From contig NC_133537.1 in assembly GCF_048544455.1 (NCBI RefSeq), forward strand, positions 68,020,134 through 68,084,133: a DNA stretch of 64,000 nucleotides. The letters run 5' to 3'. Below, one piece after another: positions 8,916-20,856 of this stretch. The position numbers and the translations under genes are program-made. The stretch's first letter is position 1. Every line of letters begins with the position of its first letter. Under the pieces are notes generated by a model. The model worked only from the letters and a program-made list of their open reading frames with translations, was not told the origin of the DNA and did not search any database. This DNA is from Silene latifolia. Its lineage: Eukaryota > Streptophyta > Magnoliopsida > Caryophyllales > Caryophyllaceae.

Positions 8916-11468
8916 TGTAGATATCTCATTTCTGCACCTCCCGCAAACCACCCGGTGATGATTGGGCCGCATGTTTGGTACGCGGAACGATTTGTGACAG
9001 TTCGTAAGTTTATCGTCAAGTGATTGCTCAAACATTAATGTCTACCTCATAGTTGTCATCTACGTGCCGGTACGGTCGTTTTGGCAGTAATTAGAGTACA
9101 TTTGGAGTCCGGGTCAAAAACCGTCTTCATTTCTATAAACCGTCAAAATCCCGAGTCAAAGCAATGGGCTTGTCTACCTAAGGTTAGGGTGTCATAAAAT
9201 GTTGAGATTATATCTCATTTTGAGTCACATGTCACTTCATTAGGCTAAACTAAAAGTTTACATTACAAAATGTGCATTTCATTTAGTCAAATTGACAACC
9301 CGACCTTTAGGCCCACTTTTCGAGGTGATAACAACTTTGTTGGGTCAGGCCTATTTCATAGAAAGTTCTAGATCTCTTTCTTAGCTTTCCAACGCCACCG
9401 AAATCACCTTAATCCGAGTCTTGTAGAGAAAGTTATGCCTAAAATACGACAGGCTGTCAAACGCGTTTTCTACGCGCAGAGGAACCTACCCGGGAAAGGA
9501 CGCGCAAGTCTTTGCGCCTTCTTCCAAGGACGCAGCACTCTTTGCGCCTTTTCCAGGGTTTTCTTTTTGTCCAAGTTTCCGTGTTTTAACCTAAGTCGGT
9601 TATTTCCGGATCTTTCCTTCCGTATCCTACTCTTACCATATTTCCGTCGTGTGATTAGTATAAATAGGAGCCTTCGCTCCTCATATTTCTCACGTGAGTG
9701 TCCGCCCTTCTATTCTCCCTTTGCATTTTAGACTTTTGTTCTTACTTTTTGGCGTCTACGTGCTTGAACTTTCGACCACGTAAGCTCGGATCCTTCTGAG
9801 TACCAGCCTCGTTTGCATGACCGACCAATTTGACCAACTACACAATAATCAACTTAATTAATTAATCGTTTTCCTCTTACGAGGGCACTTTCTTTGCATT
9901 CGCGTCGAGCATCACTAATCGATATCTTAGTCCTTCTCGTTTCGTCAACATGTAAGTCTGAGGGTGTAAATTCTCTCTTTTATTATTGTTATTTACTTTT
10001 TGTATCATTTTGTAAGGTTTATGTCGAAAATACCAATTAAAACCGATTTCTAAAGCCTTGTTTAAAACCTCTTTTTACGGATTTCCAGTAGACAAACCGT
10101 CGAGAAAGGACGCAGCAAGACTGCTGCGCCTCTTCGAAGAAGCGCAGCGATTTCTGCGCCTCTTCGTGAGGGGCTGCGCGATTCTCGCTTCCTTTCTTCT
10201 TCCTTCGTCCTCTGTAATTCGTTGTTCGTTTTGTTTTATTTGTTTTCGTCAATTCTTTGATACAATAGCCTAATAACCTCACATGTATATCGTTTATCAT
10301 CTTTAACACGTTTTATTCACCATAAATCCGACTTAAATCCCAAATAATCTCATATTTGCGGGTTTTCGTCTTTAAAATCAATCCGGGTTGTAGAAATTCG
10401 ATTTGTTCATATTGAGTTTCTGTAATTCGATCCTTTGATATATTCTCATCTGTCTATTATGCATGTTCGTCATTAATTTGTCATTAATTCATCATGTTTA
10501 GTTTATTTCATTCACCCATGTCATTAATCCATCATTCTTTCATGTAATAATCCGTCTTAATTCCGTCTTATCCGTGTTTTATTGTTTTATGACCCTTAAT
10601 CACATGTAATTAATCCACTAATCACTTTCATCCGAGTAAATAATTTAATCAATCGTTAAATTTACCAATAAGTGTTAACAACACGCAATTCCGGCTTCAC
10701 GACCCGAAGTCAGAGAGACGCAAAGAATCGCTGCGCCTTATTCCAAGAGACGCACTCATTGCTTTACTGTTCGGTTGAATTCGTCGTCCTGAACTCCGTT
10801 TTTGCCTTGACTTAGTTATTTAGCTTACGTATAATTAACTATTATTCGTATTATCACCTTCTGATTTGATCGTTGATTTATTCTTTTATTCGTTCTCCCA
10901 AATTATCCGTTTTAAAGGTATTTTCGACATAAATCGCCTAATCCATTGTAATTATTGTAATTTTCTTTATTGCCATTTTCTTCATTGTATTTATTGTATC
11001 ATTTGTGTGTCTTCACATGTAATTGAGCATTAAATCCTACTTCGACCTAATTGTTTGCTAAATTAATTGTTCACCGACTTAGCATTAATTCATTTGTTAG
11101 GATCAAAACTTGGATGTTGCATTGCATGCATATAATCGACGATATATCGAGTACGAACAACTTCCCTAATCATTAGTAGAGGCCGCTATCGAGGCGGGCG
11201 GGATTAGGTGTTCTATCAAAAGAGCTTCCTAATACGTACCCTCACCCCTTACTCCAGATCTCTGCGAACATCCGTGTTCATTGGCATCCACGAGAGTCAT
11301 TCTAGACATAGAATGCTAAGGGTAACGAGTTCTTGGTGTTCATGTCTCTACTTTGTGTCTTGACATGACACGAGGTATTCGAACGGTTCCAATTTCCCAT
11401 AAAAATTGGTGGCGACTCCACAAATGCAAACGCTTGTTCCCAAGCGCCCCCGTGGCCCATTGTCCACA
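8916..11468 (+). repeat. 5' LTR of Tat-like element
   Basis: It begins TGTAGATA and ends GTCCACA, 2553 bp. The TATA box is GTATAAATAGG at about 9658. Three GC-rich dyad clusters of the CGCAGCA..TGCTGCG type lie at about 9491-9558 (upstream of TATA), 10100-10190 and 10712-10774; all three are eroded compared with the related LTRs. A TGGCGACTCC motif lies about 60 bp before the LTR end and repeats the first bases of the PBS. Solo LTRs of the same family occur at 26153-28597 and 33755-36471. Confidence 0.92.
9658..9668 (+). promoter_or_regulatory. TATA box of the 5' LTR
   Basis: TATAAATAGG stands about 100 bp after the first dyad cluster and just before a conserved segment, consistent with the U3/R promoter. 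The same site is seen at about 18646 in the 3' LTR, 26678 in the first solo LTR and 34487 in the second. Confidence 0.65.
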
Positions 11469-11471
11469 GTT

Positions 11472-11489
11472 TGGCGACTCCGCTGGGGA
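11472..11489 (+). other. Primer-binding site of Tat-like element
   Basis: TGGCGACTCCGCTGGGGA begins three bases after the LTR end (GTCCACA, then GTT). Its position and its TGG start match a tRNA-primed plant Ty3/gypsy PBS. The tRNA species was not assigned. Confidence 0.75.
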
Positions 11490-12827
11490 TAATACACTTA
11501 CGTGTAGCCAAAAGGGTGAAACTTGAACAAGGTTAGGGAATAGTTTGTACAAGACAATTGTCGGTTTTCATAACTCGGTCTTCTTAGACCGTTTTATTCG
11601 GCCTTCCTAGGCCCAACCCAACCCATTCGACCAATCGTCCCGTCTAAACGGTCCTAATTCTTATTTGGGCCGAAGGATGGATAGCGATTGACGTCATCCA
11701 TACCATGGTACTTACTCTTATTTGTATCAAGGGCCTTCACTACTTGAGGAAATGGACTAGGAATCGGCCTTACTCTTGTTTGGTACGAGCCTCTCCACAG
11801 ACTTCGGGTTTGATGGTTCGGTATGGCAACCCACCCTTTAAACCAAAACCCTTTTAAATGCACTCAGCATCCCGTTATAATGCTTGTATAAATGTTTGTA
11901 CCTTACATGATCACCATTTCTAAACAAAACCATGACATCTTTTTATAAACAAAAAAAATCAAAAATCCTTTTTTAAATGAAAATTTCGAAGAGGCCCATA
12001 AAATAGCGCAAAATAAGCCTAAACTCTGTCCATATGTCGAGTCAAACGTCGGGCCTAAAACCCATTTAAAAAAAAACAAAAAAAAACAAAAAAAACAAAA
12101 AAACCAAAAACATTTTCTTAAATCAAAAGATTTTCAAATCGTGTAAATGTAAGTATGTAAATTCAATTGGACTAAGTTAGAGTCAAAGTTCAAACCGACT
12201 ATGTCCTAGTCGGAACTCTGTCGAGTCATAAACCCGTCTTCCTTTACATTTTGGGTATTTTCCAATTCAAGTCAAGTCCTAAGGCGTCACGCCGTCATTT
12301 TGGACCCCCTACCCCAATTCAATTAGGGGCTAAACGTTTCCACACCTCGACTCACACACTCGTGGCTAACACATCGAGTCATTCCCATATCCGTTTCTTG
12401 AATTCTCCTAGTACACGTTTGGGACACACATACCCGAACCTCGAGTCAAGTCTGTCTTAAACACACGAATTGGAATTAACACGTGTCGCCAATCCCGTCA
12501 ATCAAGTCAACCACATAAATGTCACTCTGTCAAAGTCAACACTCGAGTCTAAAGGTCAAAGTCGAACACCGTGAATCCAAACTCGAGAAGTCACTCACGA
12601 CATTTCCTGGATTCACAAGTCAAGAGTCTAGTCATCTCGTCGCGTCATGTATCCTTTGTTTGTTGCTCTAGTATGCGTGATCCTATGTTAAATCAAGTCG
12701 TAATGCGTATCATTTTCTTCTCGGTAGGAATTCTGCAATTTCCAATGAAAGTATTCAAGAACGTTTATCTATCGTCATCGAGGGACTAAGTACTGCAGTT
12801 ATTAAGCTCCAGGCCACCATCGAAGAC

Positions 12828-14180
12828 TTGAGTGCTCGTGTCATCAATATGGAAAACAAGATAGATATGATGAAACCTTTACCATCTTCTCATACCCCAA
12901 GGCCAGGGCATAGCTTCAACACAACTAACCTATCTAAGAAGGCCAATGAAGAAAAGGGAGTTAACCTCTTGGAAACTCCACCCAGAAGGCTGGGACGAGC
13001 TTATAGGGAATTCGTTGACCTCGGAACCACATATGAAGTAGCTCTACGAAGACTGGTTTCCCAGGGAAAACTTCGTCCAATCGGACCAACCCCAGACCCT
13101 GAAAAGATATTCCCTAGATGGAAGGGCGATTCATATTGTCAGTACCATCAAGGTAGGGGACACGATACGGATGAATGCTTTTGTCTAAAGCATATTATTC
13201 AGGATATGATCGAGGATCGCAAGCTTCTTGTGCCACCTTCCGCCAAGAAATCCAAGAAAATCGACCCTCTTGGGTCTAATATCATTAAGCATGATAAAGA
13301 ACCATCTCTAGATTGCTCTCACCTCCTCGCTCCACATGGTAGTGAAGAAATAAATGTCCTCGAAAACGAAGATATCCAAAATGGAATGCTCATGCTCTCC
13401 ATTGCCTTCAACAACAAATTTTCCACAATAGAGGGAGCCATTGATAGCCTAAACTCTCGACTTTCCAACATAGAAAACCAGTTTACCGAAATGGGTAAGA
13501 AGCTTGATGCCCAACCTCTCAAAATGAAAAGTGTCCAGACAAACCCTCAACTTGACAGTCTTAAGGAGAAAGCAACAAATGGACAATCTATTCTTAGTTC
13601 TTCTCATCCGGGAATCAAAATCAATAAAGGCATCCTCATGAATCCTTCGTCAAAGAAACCTAACAACCCTCCAAGGTCATTTACAAAGGCTTCCGAAAAT
13701 AAGGGCACACCTCCTAGGAAATTTACCAACATCGGTATTAGATACACGGATGCCTTTCGGAGACTCATGGAACAACGAATGTTGAAGCCTATAGGACCTA
13801 CACCCGAACCAGAAAGGAAATCCAAATTCTGGGATGAGAATTCGTACTGCAAATACCATAGAGGCAAAGGGCATGATACAGAGAAATGTTACAAATTAAA
13901 AAACGCCATTCAGGATATGATTGAAAGCGGGAAGTTGTCCCTCTCAACTTTTAATTCACAAGACAACTTAGGCAATCCTCATGGATGTACCACCTATCAA
14001 GAAACTCTTCTTGATTGTTATCCTTCTAAAGTTCCCAATGATGAGGATGAGGTGCTCAAATGGGTGAATGCTCAAAGTCAGATGCCAAAGCCAGTTGCTG
14101 GAAGAGTAAACGTTCAAGCGTGGGCCGATGATTACGAGTCTAGATCTGAAATCGAGTCAAAGTCCGAGTCCGAGTCTTAG
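12828..14180 (+). CDS. Gag-like protein with two repeated CCHC-like modules
   Basis: An open frame of about 450 codons. The first codon at 12828 is TTG and the frame is open further upstream, so the true start is unknown; the first in-frame ATG is at 12849. Near residues 65-130 and again near 300-375 it carries the same module: an RRL..QG or RRLMEQ segment, KLRPIGPTP or LKPIGPTP, then a zinc-knuckle-like Y-C-x-Y-H-x3-G-H-D-T-x2-C-x2-LK-x-I-x-DMI. This module is typical of Gag in plant Tat-type elements, where it binds RNA, but it is normally single. The C terminus is acidic and Ser/Glu-rich. No protease or polymerase follows. Confidence 0.75.
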   Translation: MSARVINMENKIDMMKPLPSSHTPRPGHSFNTTNLSKKANEEKGVNLLETPPRRLGRAYREFVDLGTTYEVALRRLVSQGKLRPIGPTPDPEKIFPRWKGDSYCQYHQGRGHDTDECFCLKHIIQDMIEDRKLLVPPSAKKSKKIDPLGSNIIKHDKEPSLDCSHLLAPHGSEEINVLENEDIQNGMLMLSIAFNNKFSTIEGAIDSLNSRLSNIENQFTEMGKKLDAQPLKMKSVQTNPQLDSLKEKATNGQSILSSSHPGIKINKGILMNPSSKKPNNPPRSFTKASENKGTPPRKFTNIGIRYTDAFRRLMEQRMLKPIGPTPEPERKSKFWDENSYCKYHRGKGHDTEKCYKLKNAIQDMIESGKLSLSTFNSQDNLGNPHGCTTYQETLLDCYPSKVPNDEDEVLKWVNAQSQMPKPVAGRVNVQAWADDYESRSEIESKSESES

Positions 14181-17100
14181 GCTTTCTATCTCATATTTGT
14201 TCTAGTATCTTTCTCCATTTTCATTCTTAGTGACAACCTGGGGGCTGTCCCACGAGTCACATGTCTTCTCGGGTCTATGTTAAATATATTTCATTTCAAT
14301 AAAGGTATAATTTTCAATCCACATATTCTTCTATCATATCTCTTCCTTCATCCCTTTTCCTGTGACAACAAGAATTGATTTGAGATATTTAAAAATGAAC
14401 AACAAATGAATGTGAGTGCACTTAGATGATGTTCCATTCTAAGTTGTAAAGGATCCGAAACTCCGTGTTCATTTTTCTTTACCTATTCCATGTCTGGCAA
14501 TAGAAACCACAATATACCCCAGTTTAGGACGAGCCTATCTCAAGAGATTCTAGGACAAATCCAGACCATCTCCCTTGTTAACGGTCCATGACGGAAGGCA
14601 AGCCCATTCCCCACAATAAACAACCCGTGTTACTAAAGACCAACCCCTTTCACACCAAAGGTGCTAGTCTGACCCAAGTCCATCCAAGACGATACGAGCC
14701 ATGATGAAAGACAAAAGGCTCAATCAAGAGAAACCAAGATCAATATCCAACACAAATAGGTCAAAAGAAGAAGGCTCAATCAAGCAAAGTCAATATCCAA
14801 AGACAACGTTATCTTCAAAAAACCCGAATCAAAAATCTGAGCAATAAGCAGAGATATATTCTAGACCAAGAATCTGAATTTGAATCAAGAACAAGCCTGA
14901 AATCAAATACTAAACGGAATACTCCTGAAGTCTATATAAAATCAAGTTACAGGGTAGAATCAAGACGTCAATGAAGATGGTCAACTAGCACCCTCACTTA
15001 GCCTTTTACACATCACACACCTTAAGTCCTTCTCGAGACCGTTACAGGGAGATAGTTAGGAATTTTGAGAATCCTCTCAAGCTTGTCAAGTATACCCATC
15101 CTTTAGGGCCAAGACATGGAAACTTGATCCCACGTCAATTAACCTACCTTTATGTGCTCAGGCTACATCAAGCCAAGAGACTCCATTTCCAAACCATATT
15201 ACAAGCCATAACCCCATGAAGCCTTAACTCCACAAAAATCAAGCTCCAGAGATTTGTTTCATCAAAGCCTCTTATTACCGAGCTCCACATTCCAAATATC
15301 CAATCTAGTTTCACCTTGACCCATACACGGAGTCTTCAAATACTTTACTACCCAGGACGGGACGAACCCAATTCATCCTTAGGGTCCATTCTTAGGTGTG
15401 CTCACATGACAGGAATTTTTTTTACAAACTTAATTATACCTCTTTGGTCTATGATCAGAGGGAGCTATCTCAAATCGATTCTTCGAGTCACCAAAGGAAT
15501 ATTACCCTTGTGACCTATGCACTTTAAGGCCCTGACAACATAGCTTAGGAACACACCTGAACTACGAGCATGGTTTGATTTCACCTATTTCAGGTGGATA
15601 CGTAGGCAGTCCTTTCTTACACAAGAAGGATACAACCACAACACCCAAACAAAATTAACCAAACCTCAGAACTACGATCTGGTTTGATTTCACTTCACGT
15701 GAATACGTAGGCAGTCCTCAAGGACACAACCATCCTCACTCTCAACTTTCAACCTCAAATACCATCCCTTTCCATTTCACAACCTTCCAACCTCAATTAA
15801 CATCCCTTCCACAACCAACACCTCTATACTGGGGGCTCCTTATTGCCGCCCAGCCTCTTTTTTACCAAATTCCAGAGTCATCTTCTCATCCTGGGGGCTT
15901 ATCTTCCAAGATGCCACCCTTCCTTTATTCCTCTAAGTCTAGCTAGTACTCGGTCCGGACAATGACAAAGATCTTAGATCAATTCTCCAAGTCATCGTGC
16001 CTCAAGAGAGGTCTCTTTTACAGCAAACGGTGGTAAAAGAAGTCCAAGTAGACACCTGATCCATGGCTCATGCCTTGCCTTTATATGCCTTCATCATTCT
16101 TGCAATTCTTATACCTTTGAAACTGATACGCATTGTCACCTACACTTGGCTAGGGGTTGCGCATACTTAAACAAAGTCTGTCAAAGTTATCCCTGTGTCG
16201 CGTCAAATCTAGGTTAGTGTCGCGTCAGTCCAACCTAAGTCTACATTTCGCGTCAGTCCAACCTAAGTCTACATTTCGCGTCACATCCATATGAGGTTTA
16301 TATCATGTCAAGTCTTATGTTTAAAGCCCATTGAATATGCATAACGCATTACAAACGACAAATTTCTTCGAACAAGTTTTAAACAACTTTTAAAAAGAAA
16401 CAACTTTTGAAAACCTATGTGTTTCCTCATTCGAGGTCCATGTGATAATCGCTTACGTGCATATATTAGATTGCATTCTTGTGTGGCTACTAACCATGCA
16501 GGTAAGTATTAGAAGCAGTACTTTACCAAGACCTTGCTTGTCACAACGAGCGAGTATTTCCCGACAGGTGTTTCGACACGCCTTCATTATATTTCCCCAA
16601 GCGAGAGTAAGCGGATAGACAATCTCTCTCAAGACATGGAAATAAAATCCCGATTATGTTCCCCAACGAGAGTTCACGACCGACAGTCACTTCCTCTCGA
16701 GACATGGAGATCACCATCGACCCTACATTCTTCTGAGGTTTGTTTGAAGACGACCCAAGCAGCTTCCCCAGCAGTTCCCAGTTGTGTCCTGCTACCCTTG
16801 ACATTTTTGTTTCCTCATAGAGTTCGGCAAAGGTGTCGTTCTCCAAAATTTCCCAGGCCTCCTTCCTTAGGTTCGTAAACCCAAAGTTAGGATTCTTACC
16901 CCTAGATTCTTAGATCCCAAATGGCCTCCTTTAGATTCATAAACCTTTAAGATCCCATACCAAACATCCTTAGGTTCATAAACCCATAAATCCTTTTGGA
17001 GTCCTCGTACCCCTCAGAAAGCTTAAGTGCATGCGTTCAAAACAAGAATTAGTAACCCAGTAAGTTCCTAAACTTAACCCTAGGATCCCAAATCCTCTTA

Positions 17101-17902
17101 GGTTCACAAGCCTTTAAGTTCTCATACAACCCTTTCATATACCCAGGTTCATACACCAGGATAAACCCTTCAGATCTTTCAGAAACTTACCTTAATCTTT
17201 CAGACAACTCCTTAGATAACCTTTCAGGATAATCCTTCCTTCAGCCTTATCCCTTCAGATAACCTTCCTATATTCAGATAACCTTCAGATACCCTTCAGA
17301 TAACTCCTTAGATATCCCTTTCAGGATAATCCTTCCTTCAGCCTTATCCCTTCAAGATAATCTTTCATATGTTGATCCTTTCAGTAACCTTCAAATAACC
17401 CCTTTTCAGTTAAGTCCCCTTTCAGCCTTCCCTTTAGAGAGAACTATCCCTTCAGTCCTTCCCTTTAGAGAGAATTATCCTTCAGCCTTCCCTTTAGAGA
17501 GAATTATCCTTCAGCCTTCCCTTTAGAGAGAGATAGCCTTCAGAGTTAGCCTTGAGAAGTATTAAGAAGTTTCTTCATAATCCCTGTGATCCCTAATGCC
17601 TTCAGACACCAAGTTATCTTCAGACCAAAGAGTTTTGCCGAAGCGTCTTCAGTTCCGTTTCACCCAGGGGTATCTCAGGTATGGTCTCTTCTTATGGCTG
17701 GTGAGCCTCCTTACGTAGTCTAATGGACTTTAAACGACCCTCCCCGATAGTCGACAGACTCTAAAATGTTCCCGACGACGGGTCCTCGCTCGGCACTTGA
17801 GCCACCTCGCGTCGCCATAGTCGTCGAGGTTGTAATCTTCGATTGACCTGATGGCTATACTTTGACTTTCGCCTTGTCCAAGCCTCGGTCAAAGTGGGGG
17901 CT
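14181..17902 (+). other. Non-coding 3' internal region of Tat-like element
   Basis: No domain-bearing frame was found. Blocks at about 15560-15612 and 15665-15717 each read ACTACGA..TGGTTTGATTTCAC and end in a GGATACGTAGGCAG variant, a recurrent mark of Tat/Ogre-type tails. Segments near 16560-16720 repeat CGAGAG and GAGACATGGA motifs. About 16870-17570 is built of CCTTCAG/CCTTTAGAGAG repeats. The region ends in the purine-rich tract before the 3' LTR. Confidence 0.6.
17419..17545 (+). repeat. Tandem ~30-bp repeat in the Tat-like 3' region
   Basis: Four head-to-tail copies of a unit containing CTTCCCTTTAGAGAGA, within a wider field (about 17160-17570) of degenerate CTTCAGATAACC units. Non-coding. 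Confidence 0.85.
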
Positions 17903-20458
17903 CAGAGATACCTCATTTCGCACCTCCCGCAAACCACCGGTGATGATTGAGCCGCATGTTTGGTACGCGGAACGATTTGTGACAATTCGTAATTTTATCG
18001 TCAAGTGATTGCTCAAACATTAATGTCTACCTCATAGTTGTCATATACGTGCGTGACGGTCGTTTTGGCGATAATTAGAGTACATTTGGAGTCCAGGGTC
18101 AAAAACCGTCTTCATTTCTATAAACCGTCAAAATCCCGAGTCAAAGCAATGGGCTTGTCTACCTAAGGTTAGGGTGTCATAAAATGTTGAGATTATATCT
18201 CATTTTGAGTCACATGTCACTTCATTAGGCTAAACTAAAAGTTTACATTACAAAATGTGCATTTCATTTAGTCAAATTGACAACCCGACCTTTAGGCCCA
18301 CTTTTCGAGGTGATAACAACTTTGTTGGGTCAGGCCTATTTCATAGAAAGTTCTAGATCTCTTTCTTAGCTTTCCAACGCCACCGAAATCACCTTAATCC
18401 GAGTCTTGTAGAGAAAGTTATGCCTAAAATACGACAGGCTGTCAAACGCGTTTTCTACGCGCAGAGGAACCTACCGGGAAAGGACGCGCAAGTCTTTGCG
18501 CCTCTTCCAAGGGACGCGCACTTTTCTTTGCGCCTTTTCCCAGGGTTTTCTTTTTGTCCAAGTTTCCATGTTTTAACCTAAGTCGGTTATTTCCGGATCT
18601 TTCCTTCCGTATCCTACTCTTACCATATTTCCGTCGTGTGATTAGTATAAATAGGGAGCTTCGTTCCTCATATTTCTCACGCGAGTGTCCGCCCTTCTCT
18701 TCTCCCTTTGCATTTTAGACTTTTGTTCTTACTTTTTGGCGTGTACGTGCTTGAACTTTCGACCACGTAAGCTCGGATCCTTCTGAGTACCAGCCTCGTT
18801 TGCATGACCGACCAATTTGACCAACTACACAATAATCAACTTAATTAATTAATCGTTTTCCTCTTACGAGGGCACTTTCTTTGCATTCGCGTCGAGCATC
18901 ACTAATCGATATCTTAGTCCTTCTCGTTTCGTCAACATGTAAGTCTGAGGGTGTAAATTCTCTCTTTTATTATTGTTATTTACTTTTTGTATCATTTTGT
19001 AAGGTTTATGTCGAAAATACTAATTAAAACCGATTTCTAAAGCCTTGTTTAAAATCTCTTTTTACGGATTTCCAGTAGACAAACCGTCGAGAAAGGACGC
19101 AGCAACTGCTGCGCCTCTTCGAAGAAGCGCAGTTCCTGCTGCGCCTCTTCGTGAGGCTGCCGCAGTTCCTGCTTCCTTTCTTCTTCCTTCGTCCTCTGTA
19201 ATTCGTTGTTCGTTTTGTTTTATTTGTTTTCGTCAATTCTTTGATACAATAGCCTAATAACCTCACATGTATATCGTTTATCATCTTTAACACGTTTTAT
19301 TCACCATAAATCCGACTTAAATCCCAAATAATCTCATATTTGCGGGTTTTCGTCTTTAAAATCAATCCGGATTGTAGAAATTCGATTTGTTCATATTGAG
19401 TTTCTGTAATTCGATCCTTTGATATATTCTCATCTGTCTATTATGCATGTTCGTCATTAATTTGTCATTAATTCATCATGTTTAGTTTATTTCATTCACC
19501 CATGTCATTAATCCATCATTCTTTCATGTAATAATCCGTCTTAATTCCGTCTTATCCGTGTTTTATTGTTTTATGACCCTTAATCACATGTAATTAATCC
19601 ACTAATCACTTTCATCCGAGTAAATAATTTAATCAATCGTTAAATTTACCAATAAGTGTTAACAACACGCAATTCCGGCTTCACAGCCAGAATTCAGGTC
19701 AGGAACAGACGCAGCAACTGCTGCGCCTATTCCAAGAGACGCAGCTCAGCTGCGCCTGTTCCGGGTTGAATTCTGTCCCTGAACTCCGTTTTTGCCTTGA
19801 CTTAATTATTTAGCTTACGTATAATTAACTATTATTCGTATTATCACCTTCTTATTTGATCGTTGATTTATTCTTTTATTCGTTCTCCCAAATTATCCGT
19901 TTTAAAGGTATTTTCGACATAAATCGCCTAATCCATTGTAATTATTGTAATTTTCTTTATTGCCATTTTCTTCATTGTATTTATTGTATCATTTGTGTGT
20001 CTTCACATGTAATTGAGCATTAAATCCTACTTCGACCTAATTGTTTGCTAAATTAATTGTTCACCGACTTAGCATTAATTCATATGTTAGGATCAAAACT
20101 TGGATGTTGCATTGCATGCATATAATCGACGATATATCGAGTACGAACAACTTCCCTAATCATTAGTAGAGGCCGCTATCGAGGCGGGCGGGATTAGGTG
20201 TTCTATCAAAAGAGCTTCCTAATACGTACCCTCACCCCTTACTCCAGATCTCTGCGAACATCCGTGTTCATTGGCATCCACGAGAGTCATTCTAGACATA
20301 GAATGCTAAGGGTAACGAGTTCTTGGTGTTCATGTCTCTACTTTGTGTCTTAACATGACACGAGGTATTCGAACGGTTCCAATTTCCCATAAAAATTGGT
20401 GGCGACTCCACAAATGCAAACGCTTGTTCCCAAGCGCCCCCGTGGCCCATTGTCCACA
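17903..20458 (+). repeat. 3' LTR of Tat-like element
   Basis: It matches the 5' LTR over its full length, 2556 bp. Its first two bases are CA rather than TG, and it ends GTCCACA before the target duplicate CGTTC. Dyad clusters lie at about 18476-18545, 19088-19175 and 19700-19770. In the second and third clusters it keeps the family form (ACGCAGCAACTGCTGCGCC) better than the 5' LTR does. Confidence 0.9.
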
Positions 20459-20463
20459 CGTTC

Positions 20464-20844
20464 ATACGCATAGGCTTTTCGATGATTGACAGTTGAAGAT
20501 GGCAACCGGTAAACAGACCTGCGGCCGGTAGTGGTAGCCGGAGTTGGAGGCGGCTGGCCAAGTAATTTTTTTTTAGTGTATTGTAAGGAAAAGGGGAGAA
20601 TGGAAAAGTGATTGCGAAAATGAGAGGGACAAAAGAGTAAAATGCGTATGTAAAAGAGTAAAATGCGTACGTGAAAAAGAAATATCGTTTATTTTTAATG
20701 TTGACTATTTTTATTATTAAAAAAATCATTTTTTTCAAAATCGTCGCTATTTACCATAAATTGGTTACTATTTACCACAAAATGGTCATTCTTTTGTCAA
20801 AAAGCACGAGTATAAGTGTACAATTGTAATACGTGAGAATCGTT
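20464..20844. other. DNA between the Tat-like element and the LINE
   Basis: This is the right flank of the Tat insertion. A GC-rich part (about 20470-20565) looks exon-like on the minus strand but carries no recognised domain. The AT-rich rest contains two near copies of GTAAAATGCGTA (about 20637-20670) and a pair of TATTTACCA motifs. No gene was recognised. Confidence 0.4.
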
Positions 20845-20856
20845 GTTTGCTATGAT

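Larger units (their letters stand above)
8916..20458 (+). mobile_element. Tat-like Ty3/gypsy LTR element, gag-only, 11.5 kb
   Basis: The element has a 5' LTR (8916-11468), a 3' LTR (17903-20458), and a perfect 5-bp target duplication CGTTC (8911-8915 and 20459-20463). A primer-binding site follows the 5' LTR, and a purine-rich AAAGTGGGGGCTC precedes the 3' LTR. The internal 6.4 kb holds one gag-like frame and long non-coding DNA. No protease, reverse transcriptase or integrase was seen, so it would depend on a partner in trans. The 3' tail has two copies of a block ending GGATACGTAGGCAG or a close variant, a signature of plant Tat/Ogre-type elements. Most of the LTR length is nearly identical between the copies, which suggests a young insertion, although the ends and the dyad clusters differ more. 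Confidence 0.9.

Noticed and set aside
10037-10309. Frame conserved between 10037-10309 and 19024-19293
   Set aside because: Conservation is explained by the two LTRs of one element being copies; the frame covers a dyad cluster and is not kept in the solo LTRs.
16534-16878. Overlapping plus- and minus-strand frames of about 100 codons in the Tat-like element
   Set aside because: No domain, and the region consists of CGAGAG/GAGACATGG-type repeats.
20292-20738. 148-codon minus-strand frame
   Set aside because: It spans the 3' LTR end, the TSD and flanking DNA, so it cannot be an old gene.
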